Shown in pieces: positions 18,961-28,571 of a stretch of 64,000 nucleotides of DNA. Every line of letters begins with the position of its first letter. The stretch's first letter is position 1. Location: NCBI GenBank assembly GCA_002747825.1, contig PDQQ01000012.1:1-64000 (forward strand), written 5' to 3'. The translations under genes were made by a program, and so were the position numbers. This DNA comes from Deltaproteobacteria bacterium. Lineage in GTDB: Bacteria > Desulfobacterota > Desulfobulbia > Desulfobulbales > Desulfocapsaceae. Under the pieces are notes generated by a model, which was not told where the DNA came from, ran no database searches, and saw only the letters and a program-made list of their open reading frames with translations.

Positions 18961-19947
18961 ATGAAACATCTCATCAGACAATCGATTATACTGCTTGCTG
19001 TTCTGGTTGTTCTTCCCCTATCAGGGGCTCTTGTACAGGCAGCCACCTCATGGGATATGCCGACACCCTATCCGGATGCGACCTTTCACACCAAAAATAT
19101 CGCCCAGTTTGCGGCTGACGTGGAAAAGGCAACAGGTGGCAAGCTGGTCATTAAACTACATACGGCCGGCTCTCTTTTCAAGCATCCCGAAATCAAGAAT
19201 GCCGTCCGCGGCGGTCAGGTACCCATTGGAGAGTTTTTTGTTTCTCTGCTTGGTAACGAACATCCTGTTTTTTCCGCCGATTCACAACCCTTTCTGGCCA
19301 CCAACTATGAAGATGCGGCCAAACTCTGGGCGGCACAGAAACCTATTATTACCAAGCTGCTTGATAAGCAGGGCTTGATGCCGCTGTTTTCTGTACCCTG
19401 GCCGCCGCAGGGGCTGTACACCAAAAAGGCGATAGAAAACGTTGATGATATCAAGGGTCTTAAATTCAGAACCTATAACTCGACCTTGGAAAAGCTGGCA
19501 AACAAGCTGGGTGCCGCACCGACACAGGTTGAGGTCCCTGACCTGCCTCAGGCCTTTTCTACGGGTCGGGTGGATGCAATGATTACCTCACCTTCAACCG
19601 GCGCCAACTCCAAGGCCTGGGATTTTGTCAATACCTACACCGATATTCAGGCCTGGGTCCCGAAAAATGTGGTTGTTGTCAATAAAAAGGCCTTCCGTCG
19701 TCTTGACAAGGAGGTACAGCAAGCCGTTCTTGAGGCAGCGGCAGCGGCTGAAAAACGTGGCTGGGATATGAGCAAGGAAGAAACCGCAGCCAAGATCAAG
19801 ATTATGGCGGATAACGGTATGAATATCGTTACCCCTTCTCCTGAGCTGATGTCTGGTCTGAAGGCGATTGGCGATCAGATCGTTGTCGAATGGGAAAAAG
19901 AAGGCGGTGCTGAGAGTACTGAGCTGCTCAAGGCATACCGACAATAA
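18961..19947 (+). CDS. TRAP transporter substrate-binding protein, DctP family
   Basis: Signal peptide then TSWDMPTPYPDATFHTKNIAQFAADVEKATGGKLVIKLHTAGSLF...GLKFRTYNS...FSTGRVDAMITSP; RBS ggagg upstream of 18961. Confidence 0.93.
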   Translation: MKHLIRQSIILLAVLVVLPLSGALVQAATSWDMPTPYPDATFHTKNIAQFAADVEKATGGKLVIKLHTAGSLFKHPEIKNAVRGGQVPIGEFFVSLLGNEHPVFSADSQPFLATNYEDAAKLWAAQKPIITKLLDKQGLMPLFSVPWPPQGLYTKKAIENVDDIKGLKFRTYNSTLEKLANKLGAAPTQVEVPDLPQAFSTGRVDAMITSPSTGANSKAWDFVNTYTDIQAWVPKNVVVVNKKAFRRLDKEVQQAVLEAAAAAEKRGWDMSKEETAAKIKIMADNGMNIVTPSPELMSGLKAIGDQIVVEWEKEGGAESTELLKAYRQ

Positions 19948-19963
19948 TCCCAGCACATCAATC

Positions 19964-19996
19964 GGGTCCGTGCCAGGCCTGGTTCGGACCCTTTTT
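19964..19996 (+). terminator. Intercistronic terminator/attenuator between the TRAP SBP gene and dctQ
   Basis: GGGTCCG (19964-19970) / CGGACCC (19985-19991) inverted repeat followed by TTTTT. Confidence 0.65.
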
Positions 19997-20005
19997 CCCG
20001 ATACC

Positions 20006-20545
20006 ATGATCCGACGATTGCTGGATAACCTCTATAGGCTCAGCGGCTTGCTGGCTGCCGTTTTTTTGCTGTTGATATGTCTGCTTGTCATCTGCCAGGT
20101 TGGCTGCAACCTGATTGACAGGGTCAGCGCCCTGGTCACGGGGACAGCCGTAGGCCTGACCATCCCCTCCTATGCCGATTTTACCGGTTTTCTTTTGGCG
20201 GCCTCCTCCTTTTTGGCGCTGGCATATACGATGCGTTCCGGCGGTCATATTCGGGTGACCCTGTTTTTCAGCCGTCTGGGCGAGGGAATGCGGCGTATCT
20301 TTGAGGGCTGGTGCTTGCTGGTTGCAGCGGCAATCACCGTCTATTTTGCCTGGTATACCGGCAATCTTCTCTATGAAAGTTTTGTCTATAACGACCTTTC
20401 CCCCGGTATGGTGGCTGTTCCCCTGTGGATTCCACAATCTGCGATGCTTCTGGGGTTGGTGATTCTTGCCGTATCCCTACTCGATGATCTGGTCTGTTTG
20501 TTACGTACCGGAAGACCCAGCTACCGGACTGAAGTGAAGAAATAG
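20006..20545 (+). CDS. TRAP transporter small permease, DctQ family
   Basis: Four-TM protein between the DctP and DctM genes; FTGFLLAASSFLALAYTMRSGGHIRVTLF. Confidence 0.9.
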   Translation: MIRRLLDNLYRLSGLLAAVFLLLICLLVICQVGCNLIDRVSALVTGTAVGLTIPSYADFTGFLLAASSFLALAYTMRSGGHIRVTLFFSRLGEGMRRIFEGWCLLVAAAITVYFAWYTGNLLYESFVYNDLSPGMVAVPLWIPQSAMLLGLVILAVSLLDDLVCLLRTGRPSYRTEVKK

Positions 20546-20554
20546 GAGAGGGCA

Positions 20555-21856
20555 ATGTCTGAAGTCTCGATGACCATATTTCTGCTGCTCCTGCTGTTTT
20601 TCTTCTTGGGGAGCGGTATCTGGGTTGCCTTTTCTCTGCTGGCCGTCGCTGTTGTCGGTATGGTCTTGTTTAGTGGTGCGCCGGTGGGCAATGTCCTTGC
20701 GACCACGGTCTGGGGGGCAAGTAACAGCTGGGCCCTGGCCGCCTTACCCCTTTTTATCTGGATGGGGGAGATCCTCTTTCGCTCCCGTCTGTCAGAGGAT
20801 ATGTTTGACGGGCTGTCACCCTGGCTGACCCATCTGCCCGGACGACTCTTGCACGTCAATGTCTTAGGCTGTGCTATCTTTGCCGCCGTATCAGGCTCTT
20901 CTGCCGCAACGGCCGCAACCATTGGCAAGATGTCTATTCCAACGCTCACCGCCCGCGGTTATCCGCGGCAGATGATCCTGGGGACCTTGGCCGGTTCGGC
21001 GACCCTGGGCCTTTTGATCCCGCCTTCGATAATTCTGATTGTTTACGGGGTGGCTACCGAACAGTCGATTGCCCGGCTGTTTATCAGCGGTGTTTTTCCG
21101 GGCATGCTCCTGGTTGCCCTGTTTGTAAGCTATGTGGTCGTCTGGTCTCTGTTGAACTGGAAGAGGATACCCCGTGAAACCTCAGAGTATTCGTTGGTTG
21201 AGAGATTCAGACGTGGCAGGCGGCTGATTCCGGTAGTTCTTCTTATCGGTGGTGTGCTCGGTTCTATCTATAGCGGTATCGCCTCGCCAACCGATGCGGC
21301 GGCTGTCGGGGTGGTCCTGGCCCTCGTTTTGTCTCGATTTTCCGGCAGTCTCAATAAAGAGACCTTTGTCGCCGGACTGCTCGGGGCAACCAAGACATCC
21401 TGTATGATCGCCTTTATCCTTGCCGGGGCGGCCTTTCTTACTGTGGCCATGGGCTTTACCGGTATCCCGAGGATGCTGGCCTCCTGGATTGCAGAATTAC
21501 AGCTTTCTCCGTACGCCCTGCTCGGTGCCCTGACAGTGTTTTTTGTTATCCTGGGCTGCTTTCTTGATGGTATTTCGGTTGTGGTGCTGACCACCTCGGT
21601 CATTATGCCGATGGTCGAGCAGGCCGGAATAGATCCGCTGTGGTTTGGGATCTTTGTGGTTATCGTGGTGGAAATGTCACAGATAACACCGCCTGTGGGC
21701 TTTAATCTCTTTGTTATCCAAGGCCTTACCGGCATCAATATCCTGCGTGTTGCCTATGCAGCCCTGCCTTTTTTCCTTCTGCTGATGCTGGCCTTGATAC
21801 TGATCGTTGTCTTTCCTCAGATTGTTACCTTCCTGCCGGCGATGATGAGTGCCTGA
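20555..21856 (+). CDS. TRAP transporter large permease, DctM family
   Basis: GAPVGNVLATTVWGASNSWALAALPLFIWMGEILFRS; SGSSAATAATIGKMSIPTLTARGYPRQMILGTLAGSATLGLLIPPSIILIVYG. Confidence 0.95.
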   Translation: MSEVSMTIFLLLLLFFFLGSGIWVAFSLLAVAVVGMVLFSGAPVGNVLATTVWGASNSWALAALPLFIWMGEILFRSRLSEDMFDGLSPWLTHLPGRLLHVNVLGCAIFAAVSGSSAATAATIGKMSIPTLTARGYPRQMILGTLAGSATLGLLIPPSIILIVYGVATEQSIARLFISGVFPGMLLVALFVSYVVVWSLLNWKRIPRETSEYSLVERFRRGRRLIPVVLLIGGVLGSIYSGIASPTDAAAVGVVLALVLSRFSGSLNKETFVAGLLGATKTSCMIAFILAGAAFLTVAMGFTGIPRMLASWIAELQLSPYALLGALTVFFVILGCFLDGISVVVLTTSVIMPMVEQAGIDPLWFGIFVVIVVEMSQITPPVGFNLFVIQGLTGINILRVAYAALPFFLLLMLALILIVVFPQIVTFLPAMMSA

Positions 21857-21867
21857 ACCTTGATGGA

Positions 21868-21962
21868 TCCGTAAAAACACCGATCTCCCGCGTTGTCGCT
21901 GTATATCGAGGTTTTTTCTGAATCTGGCCAAGGCCGCAATCGATGAGGTTGTACGAAACCAT
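21868..21962. repeat. Dispersed intergenic repeat copy (MITE-like), copy 1
   Basis: gtaaaaacaccgatctcccgcgttgtcgct ... gatgaggttgtacgaaacc aligns with the copy at 45500-45660. Confidence 0.55.
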
Positions 21963-22009
21963 CAACTTTGTTTGAAAGGCCTTGACCTTGATTGAAAAGC
22001 CCCCATCAT

Positions 22010-22471
22010 TCAAAGTTTCTTTGCTTGCTTGCCCGTCATTTCATTGATCTTTACTTTAAAGACAAAGGTCTTCTGAATTGCCGCATCCGGAAATTCAAAT
22101 TTCTTTGTCGAGTACTGTTGCATGATAATTCCCAGCGCCTCTTTCTTCTCATCAATGTCCTCTACTATTTCAGCCTCGCCAAAGCCGATAACACTCTGAT
22201 ACTGCATTCCCCAGCTGCAGGGTGTATCAGATTCGACCAGGCTGGTGTTGTGCTCGAACTCAAAACAGACATGCGGATTTTTTTTGATGAATGCCACTTT
22301 TTTCCCTTCCCGGGCAGAATGGAAAAAGAGTGTTTCATTGTCGTAGCCAAAGGATAAAGGAACAATATACGGCTGGGAACCGTCTGACAGCCCAAGGCGA
22401 CAAATCTGAGACGAACGTATAATTTTTTCAATCGTTTCTTTACTGGTTATCTCTTTGTCTTTTCTTCTCAT
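22010..22471 (-). CDS. Pyridoxamine 5'-phosphate oxidase-like / Nim-like flavin-binding family protein
   Basis: SSQICRLGLSDGSQPYIVPLSFGYDNETLFFHSAREGKKVAFIKKNPHVCFE. Confidence 0.82.
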   Translation of the reverse strand: MRRKDKEITSKETIEKIIRSSQICRLGLSDGSQPYIVPLSFGYDNETLFFHSAREGKKVAFIKKNPHVCFEFEHNTSLVESDTPCSWGMQYQSVIGFGEAEIVEDIDEKKEALGIIMQQYSTKKFEFPDAAIQKTFVFKVKINEMTGKQAKKL

Positions 22472-22604
22472 CGCCCGGTGTATTTCCTTTTATTGTATGT
22501 GAGCATTGTTGGCTCGGCCTGTTGATCTCAACAGCGTTCTTCACGCTTTCTGATCTATCACAAGGATCTGTGAAGGTGGTACGACACAGAGTTCTGTGAC
22601 AGCT

Positions 22605-23228
22605 CTATTCAACCGTAAACCGTAAAACCGTTTTCAGTTTTTCCGGGGCTACTTTTCTTGGATCTGAAATATAGATTTCCCTATGTTGCGTTGACGTCCG
22701 CTTTAACTGATTTTCTCTGGCAAATGCATCCATTATTGCAAACGATTCCTGTTCGTTGTCATAACTGCCAAGATGCATCATTTGGACGCATTTCCGGTCA
22801 GATATTTCGCAAAATGATATTTCTTGCACGTGGGGATTGGGCTTTTTCTTTTTTGTCCACTCTTTTGCCTTTTCTGCAAATTCATCTGAGACAAAATTGG
22901 GCTGACGGATCATCAGCGTAAAAACAAGTTCATCTTTGTTGATGTCTCCTTGAAAAGATCTCTTTGCATCTTCCGATATATCCCAAACACCTTCCAGCGG
23001 ATACACTGTATATTCGTAGAAGTTTTCAGGTTGAAGACCTTTCTTGTGGGACATTCGTATTGCATAGGAGACGGCATACAGGGCTTCAACGTATTCGGCA
23101 AAGAACGGGCTGTTTGGGTTTCCACTTCCACTGATTGCAAGATATGTAAATCTGGGAACATCGACCAGCACAGGCTTTGTCGGTGGTAAATAGAGATCCT
23201 TTTCTTTTTTCCTCCATTCATGTCTCAT
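22605..23228 (-). CDS. GyrI-like small-molecule-binding domain protein
   Basis: PPTKPVLVDVPRFTYLAISGSGNPN...EYVEALYAVSYAIRM...YTVYPLEGVWD. Confidence 0.75.
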   Translation of the reverse strand: MRHEWRKKEKDLYLPPTKPVLVDVPRFTYLAISGSGNPNSPFFAEYVEALYAVSYAIRMSHKKGLQPENFYEYTVYPLEGVWDISEDAKRSFQGDINKDELVFTLMIRQPNFVSDEFAEKAKEWTKKKKPNPHVQEISFCEISDRKCVQMMHLGSYDNEQESFAIMDAFARENQLKRTSTQHREIYISDPRKVAPEKLKTVLRFTVE

Positions 23229-23396
23229 AAAAATACTCCTCCGTGGCTGAACAGATAATGACCATGTGCCGGTGAGAGAAATGATGTATCGTTCGGTTTT
23301 GCTTTCAGCTGCATTTGTACCAGCCTTATCATTTTATCCGTATTCCGGGGATGTGAGAAACCGTTTTTCACGGTGTACCTTTTCCTGCTGTTTGAT

Positions 23397-23909
23397 TTAC
23401 AATATTCCTTTTGACTTTTTCCATTTACGAATCCGTGAGCGGGCATTTGCATAAGGAGACGACGTATTGAATTGAATCATTCTGCCAAAAGGGTACTTTT
23501 TATACCAGTCTGTCTCGTAAAGATAGGTGTTGTCAAGGCTATCAATTAAGCCGAGAATTTTTGCAACCACGTCATCATATTGCCTGAGAAGAGATGCATA
23601 ACTATCATTTTCGTAATCCTTGTAAAATTTTTGAGCCAGTCTTCCCATTTCGTTCATTTTAAAACCAGTTTCAGGGAGATCAGGCATTTTCCCGGCAGAA
23701 AAAATGCAATGCCATTTCAGAACAAGATTTCCCCAGCCGACAAGATACGCCATTACGTTACAGACACTCATTCGGGTCCCCTTGACGTGGCCTTCCATCT
23801 CTTTTTTTTCAGTCAACTCTGGAGGGATAGTCGCAAGATCTTCTCTGAGTTTTTCATAATTCTTTTGAACGGCTTCTCTCAATTCTGTTTTGTTTGTCGG
23901 TACAGCCAT
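23397..23909 (-). CDS. ClbS/DfsB family four-helix bundle protein
   Basis: MAVPTNKTELREAVQKNYEKLREDLATIPPE...MSVCNVMAYLVGWGNLVLKWH; the ORF could extend to 23966. Confidence 0.78.
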   Translation of the reverse strand: MAVPTNKTELREAVQKNYEKLREDLATIPPELTEKKEMEGHVKGTRMSVCNVMAYLVGWGNLVLKWHCIFSAGKMPDLPETGFKMNEMGRLAQKFYKDYENDSYASLLRQYDDVVAKILGLIDSLDNTYLYETDWYKKYPFGRMIQFNTSSPYANARSRIRKWKKSKGIL

Positions 23910-24002
23910 TTTGACGCCCCTTTTTGTATAAACCTGTTCGTATTTCTGGAATAGTTCGATGAACAACGTATCGCATTGGATGAGAGGTAGCCAATGCCAA
24001 GC

Positions 24003-24947
24003 CTATAACGGCTTTATTGGAATACATATATCGACAATATGGATTCCCTCTGGATGCTCTTTGGGGCTATTACGATATATTTCGTAACAGAGCCGATCAT
24101 CGGGTTGGTAACCACTTTCAGGCAGCCAGTTTCTAAAAATGAAATTCCAGGCTTCTTCGTATTCCTCACTTCCGGATAACTCAAAACCGGCAACGGCAAA
24201 TTCGCCACCAGGGAGTTTCATCTTGCCAATTTCACCTGCAACAGGCGTTTCTGCCGGCACCGTGATACAGACACTTGTTCTTAGTTTATCTTCCTCTGTA
24301 ATCTGCGGAGAATCATGATATACAGACATAACTACTGTTTCTGGAAACTGCAGTAATCTTCTTGCCCCAGCCCAGTTCATCAATCTGGTGAAGAGCGTTT
24401 CAAAGAGTTCACTGTCTCCCTTGTAGGGGCCTATACGCCGGATATACGCGACATAAGGTTCCGGCATGTATTTTACTTCGACCGCAACAGGTTTTTTGTT
24501 TTTTATCTGAATCTTCCACGTCAGATTGTTGCTGACACTGTCAATATAGTAGGAGGAGATGTCAAAATCTTTCCATTTCTTGCTCTTCGTTTTGCAATTT
24601 TTGCTCTTTTCAAGAAGATGTTTTGAGCGCCACTGACTTGGGCTCATCTGGAATGTCCCTCTGAATGTTCGAGCAAAAGCTGCTGAACTTGAAAAGCCGC
24701 AATGCAAAGCAATGTCGGTAATTGATTTTTCGGGCCAGTTGACGAGCTGTGCTGCCGCTTTTTCGACTCTCAGCCTTTGGGTAAACTGGTGGACTGTCTC
24801 CCCAGATATTGCCTTGAAAATTCGATGAAAATGATATTGCGAAAAACAGGCAACCTCAGACAGCGTCTTGAGAGAAAAATCATCGCCAATATTTGCGTCA
24901 ACGTAGTCAATAACACGGTTGATTCGAGAGATATACTCATCACGCAT
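24003..24947 (-). CDS. AraC family transcriptional regulator with GyrI-like effector domain
   Basis: Two AraC HTHs (SLKTLSEVACFSQYHFHRIFKAISGETV; SITDIALHCGFSSSAAFARTFRGTFQMSPSQWR) followed by a GyrI-like domain. Confidence 0.9.
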   Translation of the reverse strand: MRDEYISRINRVIDYVDANIGDDFSLKTLSEVACFSQYHFHRIFKAISGETVHQFTQRLRVEKAAAQLVNWPEKSITDIALHCGFSSSAAFARTFRGTFQMSPSQWRSKHLLEKSKNCKTKSKKWKDFDISSYYIDSVSNNLTWKIQIKNKKPVAVEVKYMPEPYVAYIRRIGPYKGDSELFETLFTRLMNWAGARRLLQFPETVVMSVYHDSPQITEEDKLRTSVCITVPAETPVAGEIGKMKLPGGEFAVAGFELSGSEEYEEAWNFIFRNWLPESGYQPDDRLCYEIYRNSPKEHPEGIHIVDICIPIKPL

Positions 24948-25069
24948 GCGTTTGGCTCTTGTGTTGGATTGAGTATCAGTTCTTTTGAGGGATAGTTCAG
25001 GCTTTCTGCATATGATGACAGCCTCATCGCTTCGTTTGACCGAAAAGATTGTTTGCAGGAAATCCCGGA

Positions 25070-26962
25070 TCAGTTCTGTTTTTTGAGTTCGCTAAAGAGA
25101 CAGGAGAGAACCAGGTCTCCGTCTTCATGTCCGGTTTTTACTTTATACGGTAATGTGTTAAAGAGCCGTATCATCGGCTGATTTGATGGGAAGGTGTATG
25201 CGATCAGCCCTGAGATCGCATTTTCGCGGGCCACCGCGGCAAGTTTTTTCAAAAAGAAGGTTCCCAGCCCCTTCCCCTGGTACTCTTCGCTGACCGAGAA
25301 GGCTATTTCGGCCATATTGTTTTCATCGAGCTTCATATATTCAGCAATACCGATCACCTTGCCAAAGCCGAATTCGCCGGCGATGGCCACCAGAGTCAGT
25401 GACTTGACATAATCAACCAACGAACGGGAGTCCATCTCGGCCCTGGCAAATATAGTTTTTTGACAGAAAAAACGGGTGAATATGGCTTCCTGGGAAAGGT
25501 TATAATAGTGTTCCTGAATGCGTCGTCCATCAACCGGCTTGGCCGGTCGGATACGAATTTCTTCTCCGTCTATGGTCAAGGTCTCCTCCAGATTGACAGG
25601 ATAGATGGCCTTTGACGCTTCTCCGAGGCTGCGTTCGCTACCGATATAGCCTTTTTCCTTGGCTGCAGCAAAGAGTTGGTCCCGAAAATCGGGATGGGCG
25701 ATGCTGATCATGGCCAGAACCCGTTCCTGGATGCTCTTGCCGAAGAGGTTTACTGCCCCATATTCGGAGATCACATAATGCACATCGCCCCTGGGAACCA
25801 GGACGACATCGTCTTTGAGCTGGGGAATAATGTTGGAAATCCTGTCTTTTCCGGAACCTGAGGTCGCCGGAAGCATCAGAATAGATTTTCCACCCTTGGA
25901 GCGCCTGGCTCCGCGCACGAATTCAAGTATTCCAGAGACCCCCGAGAGCCTGGTGGCGGTTGTTGCGGCTGCCGAGACCTGCCCGGTAAGATCCATGACC
26001 GATGCCGCGTTCATCGAAACCATCTTGTTGTTTCGCGAGATAATGTACGGGTCATTGACATAATCGGAAGGGTAGAAGTCGATGGCCGGATTATCGTTGA
26101 GAAACTCGTAGAGGTTGTCTGTGCCGATAGCCATTGAGGCGACCATCTTCCCTTCGTTGAAGCCTTTTTTCTTGTTATTGATATTCCCCTTGGCGTAGAG
26201 ATGCATAATGTCATCTGTAAGGAACTGGGAATGAATGCCAAGATCATTTTTATTCGACAGGGCAAGGACAGTGGCCTGGGATGTGGCGTCAAGTCCAATC
26301 TGCAGGGTGGAACCGTCTTCAATGAGTTTGGCGATATGCTGGCTGATCTTTTGCGCCGATGGTGACTGTGTGGCGGTACGTGGTATTGTCAGCAGCTCTT
26401 CTTCGTGGTGTACGAGCAGATCGACATCGTTGACATGAATAAAGCTCTGCCCCATAACCCGTGGCATCAGCGGGTTTATCTGCGCGATAACCAACTCCGC
26501 CGATCTTGCCGCGGCCATCGTCACATCGACTGAGATCCCCAGGCTCATCCAGCCAAAGTCATCGGGCGGGGAGGTCTGGATGAGCGCAGCGTGCAGCGGG
26601 AGTTTGTGGGTTTTAAACAGCATTGGAACATCGGAGATATTCATCGGAGTGATAAACCGCTGCTGCGTGTTGATCGATTCCGGCCTGGTTGAACCAAGAT
26701 AGATCGAACGGATATTGAGACTGGTATCACCGGTTCTGTCGGCAATTTCGGTAAGCGAGGCCGTTTCCCGACCGAGCAGCCGTACTATCTCAAGGCCTGA
26801 GACGTTGCTCAGATGCCCTGCCAGGGTCTGGGTGAGGAACTGCGGTTCACCGCAGCCTGAACCGATGAAAACCCGCTGTCCGGAACGGATTCTTGAGATG
26901 GCCTCTTTGGCAGAGACGCGTTTTTCCAGGTAGGCATCGGCCCAGTAATCTGTATTTGGCAT
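25070..26962 (-). CDS. Acetyl-CoA hydrolase/CoA-transferase family protein with C-terminal GNAT domain
   Basis: N-terminal SRIRSGQRVFIGSGCGEPQFL... and SEYGAVNLFGKSIQERVLAMISIAHPDFRDQL; C-terminal AEIAFSVSEEYQGKGLGTFFLKKLAAVARENAISGLIAYTFPSNQPMIRLF. Confidence 0.88.
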   Translation of the reverse strand: MPNTDYWADAYLEKRVSAKEAISRIRSGQRVFIGSGCGEPQFLTQTLAGHLSNVSGLEIVRLLGRETASLTEIADRTGDTSLNIRSIYLGSTRPESINTQQRFITPMNISDVPMLFKTHKLPLHAALIQTSPPDDFGWMSLGISVDVTMAAARSAELVIAQINPLMPRVMGQSFIHVNDVDLLVHHEEELLTIPRTATQSPSAQKISQHIAKLIEDGSTLQIGLDATSQATVLALSNKNDLGIHSQFLTDDIMHLYAKGNINNKKKGFNEGKMVASMAIGTDNLYEFLNDNPAIDFYPSDYVNDPYIISRNNKMVSMNAASVMDLTGQVSAAATTATRLSGVSGILEFVRGARRSKGGKSILMLPATSGSGKDRISNIIPQLKDDVVLVPRGDVHYVISEYGAVNLFGKSIQERVLAMISIAHPDFRDQLFAAAKEKGYIGSERSLGEASKAIYPVNLEETLTIDGEEIRIRPAKPVDGRRIQEHYYNLSQEAIFTRFFCQKTIFARAEMDSRSLVDYVKSLTLVAIAGEFGFGKVIGIAEYMKLDENNMAEIAFSVSEEYQGKGLGTFFLKKLAAVARENAISGLIAYTFPSNQPMIRLFNTLPYKVKTGHEDGDLVLSCLFSELKKQN

Positions 26963-27314
26963 ATTACAGTCCTTACGAAAAAGAAAAATGAAAAAAGGAT
27001 GGTTTTGGCAGAAGAGTTGTCTCTTTTCTCTGGTCTGTGCATAGTACCTTTAATTGTTGTTGAATAAAAGGGCAAAGGTGAGAAGGCAGATCTCTTATTG
27101 TCCTTTTCAACCTGGCAGGGGAATCTGCCAGGGAGCTGTTTTTTGTCGTGGAATAAATCCTGGGCCTGTGGTAAGTTTTTCTGCCATATCTTTTGCGTTA
27201 CCTTTTATCGTTGTTTGTCTGCCTGGGTTTCTCTTTTGAAAAGAACCAGAGGACAAAAAATCTTATTTCAAAGCGGGGCTGGTTGCTCCGCATCTGTTTT
27301 TCAGGAAGACTCCT

Positions 27315-28472
27315 ATGAAAATTCATGAATATCAGGCGAAAGAGCTGTTTAAAAAGTATCGGGTTCCGGTTCTCAATAATGCGGTTGCAACCTCAGTGAA
27401 AGAGGTCGAGGATGGAGCCGCACAACTGGGGTTCCCGGTTGCTGTCAAGGCGCAGATTCATGCCGGTGGCCGTGGCAAGGGCGGTGGTGTGAAGATCGCC
27501 AGATCGGCAGAAGAGGTCAGCGCAGCTGCCCGGGCCATTCTCGGTATGACCCTGGTGACAAAGCAGACCGGGCCGGAGGGGAGACTGGTCAAAACAGTTC
27601 TTGTTGAGCAGGGTGTCGCCATCAAGAAAGAGCTGTATCTGTCGATAATCCCTGACAGGAGTACCGCTTCGATAACCATCGTCGCCAGTATGGATGGCGG
27701 TATGGATATCGAGGAGGTGGCCGAGAAAAATCCCGAGAGAATTATTACCGTATCGGTCAATACAATTACCGGATTTCAGGCATACCATGGGCTGCAGATC
27801 ATATTTGGTCTTGGTCTGGACAAGGCCGTTCGGCGCGAGTTTTCTGCCGTTCTGCAAAGCCTCTACAATCTCTTTGTCGAATACGACTGTTCGATGGTTG
27901 AAATAAACCCGCTGGTCATCACAGAAGATGACAGGATTATTGCCCTTGACGCCAAGGTCGATGTCGATTCCAATGCCCTTTTCCGGCATCCGGACATTGT
28001 TGCCATGCACGATCCCAACGAGGATGATCCTGTCGAAGCGGAGGCTGCCAGGTACAATCTGAACTATATCAATCTTGACGGTAACATTGGTAATATGGTG
28101 AATGGAGCCGGCCTGGCCATGGCAACCATGGATATTATCAAGCAGGCTGGCGCCGAACCGGCAAATTTCCTCGATGTCGGGGGCGGGGCCAGCGCAGAAA
28201 TGGTTGAAAACGGCTTCCGTCTTATTTTGAGTGATCCCAAGGTGAAGGGGATCCTGATCAATATCTTTGGCGGTATCCTGCGTTGCGATATCCTGGCGAA
28301 AGGTGTGGTTGAAGCCGCGAAAAAGGTTTCGTTGTCTGTACCCGTTGTTGTTCGAATGGAGGGTACAAACGTTGAGGAAGGGCGGCAAATTTTGCAGGAT
28401 TCCGGGCTTACGCTGATAAGCGCCAGCGATCTCGGAGATGCCGCGCAGAAGGTTGCCGCGATCGTTGCCTAA
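27315..28472 (+). CDS. sucC: Succinate-CoA ligase (ADP-forming) beta subunit
   Basis: MKIHEYQAKELFKKYRVPV...VKAQIHAGGRGKGGGVK...NIFGGILRCD. Confidence 0.97.
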   Translation: MKIHEYQAKELFKKYRVPVLNNAVATSVKEVEDGAAQLGFPVAVKAQIHAGGRGKGGGVKIARSAEEVSAAARAILGMTLVTKQTGPEGRLVKTVLVEQGVAIKKELYLSIIPDRSTASITIVASMDGGMDIEEVAEKNPERIITVSVNTITGFQAYHGLQIIFGLGLDKAVRREFSAVLQSLYNLFVEYDCSMVEINPLVITEDDRIIALDAKVDVDSNALFRHPDIVAMHDPNEDDPVEAEAARYNLNYINLDGNIGNMVNGAGLAMATMDIIKQAGAEPANFLDVGGGASAEMVENGFRLILSDPKVKGILINIFGGILRCDILAKGVVEAAKKVSLSVPVVVRMEGTNVEEGRQILQDSGLTLISASDLGDAAQKVAAIVA

Positions 28473-28571
28473 GATCTGGTGGCCAGGGACGGTTACAGGT
28501 GAGAATCTGTTCCAATCTATCTCCTGGTCCTGTGGGTAGTCATCCCGTTTTATAACAATCAAGGAAAAAGA

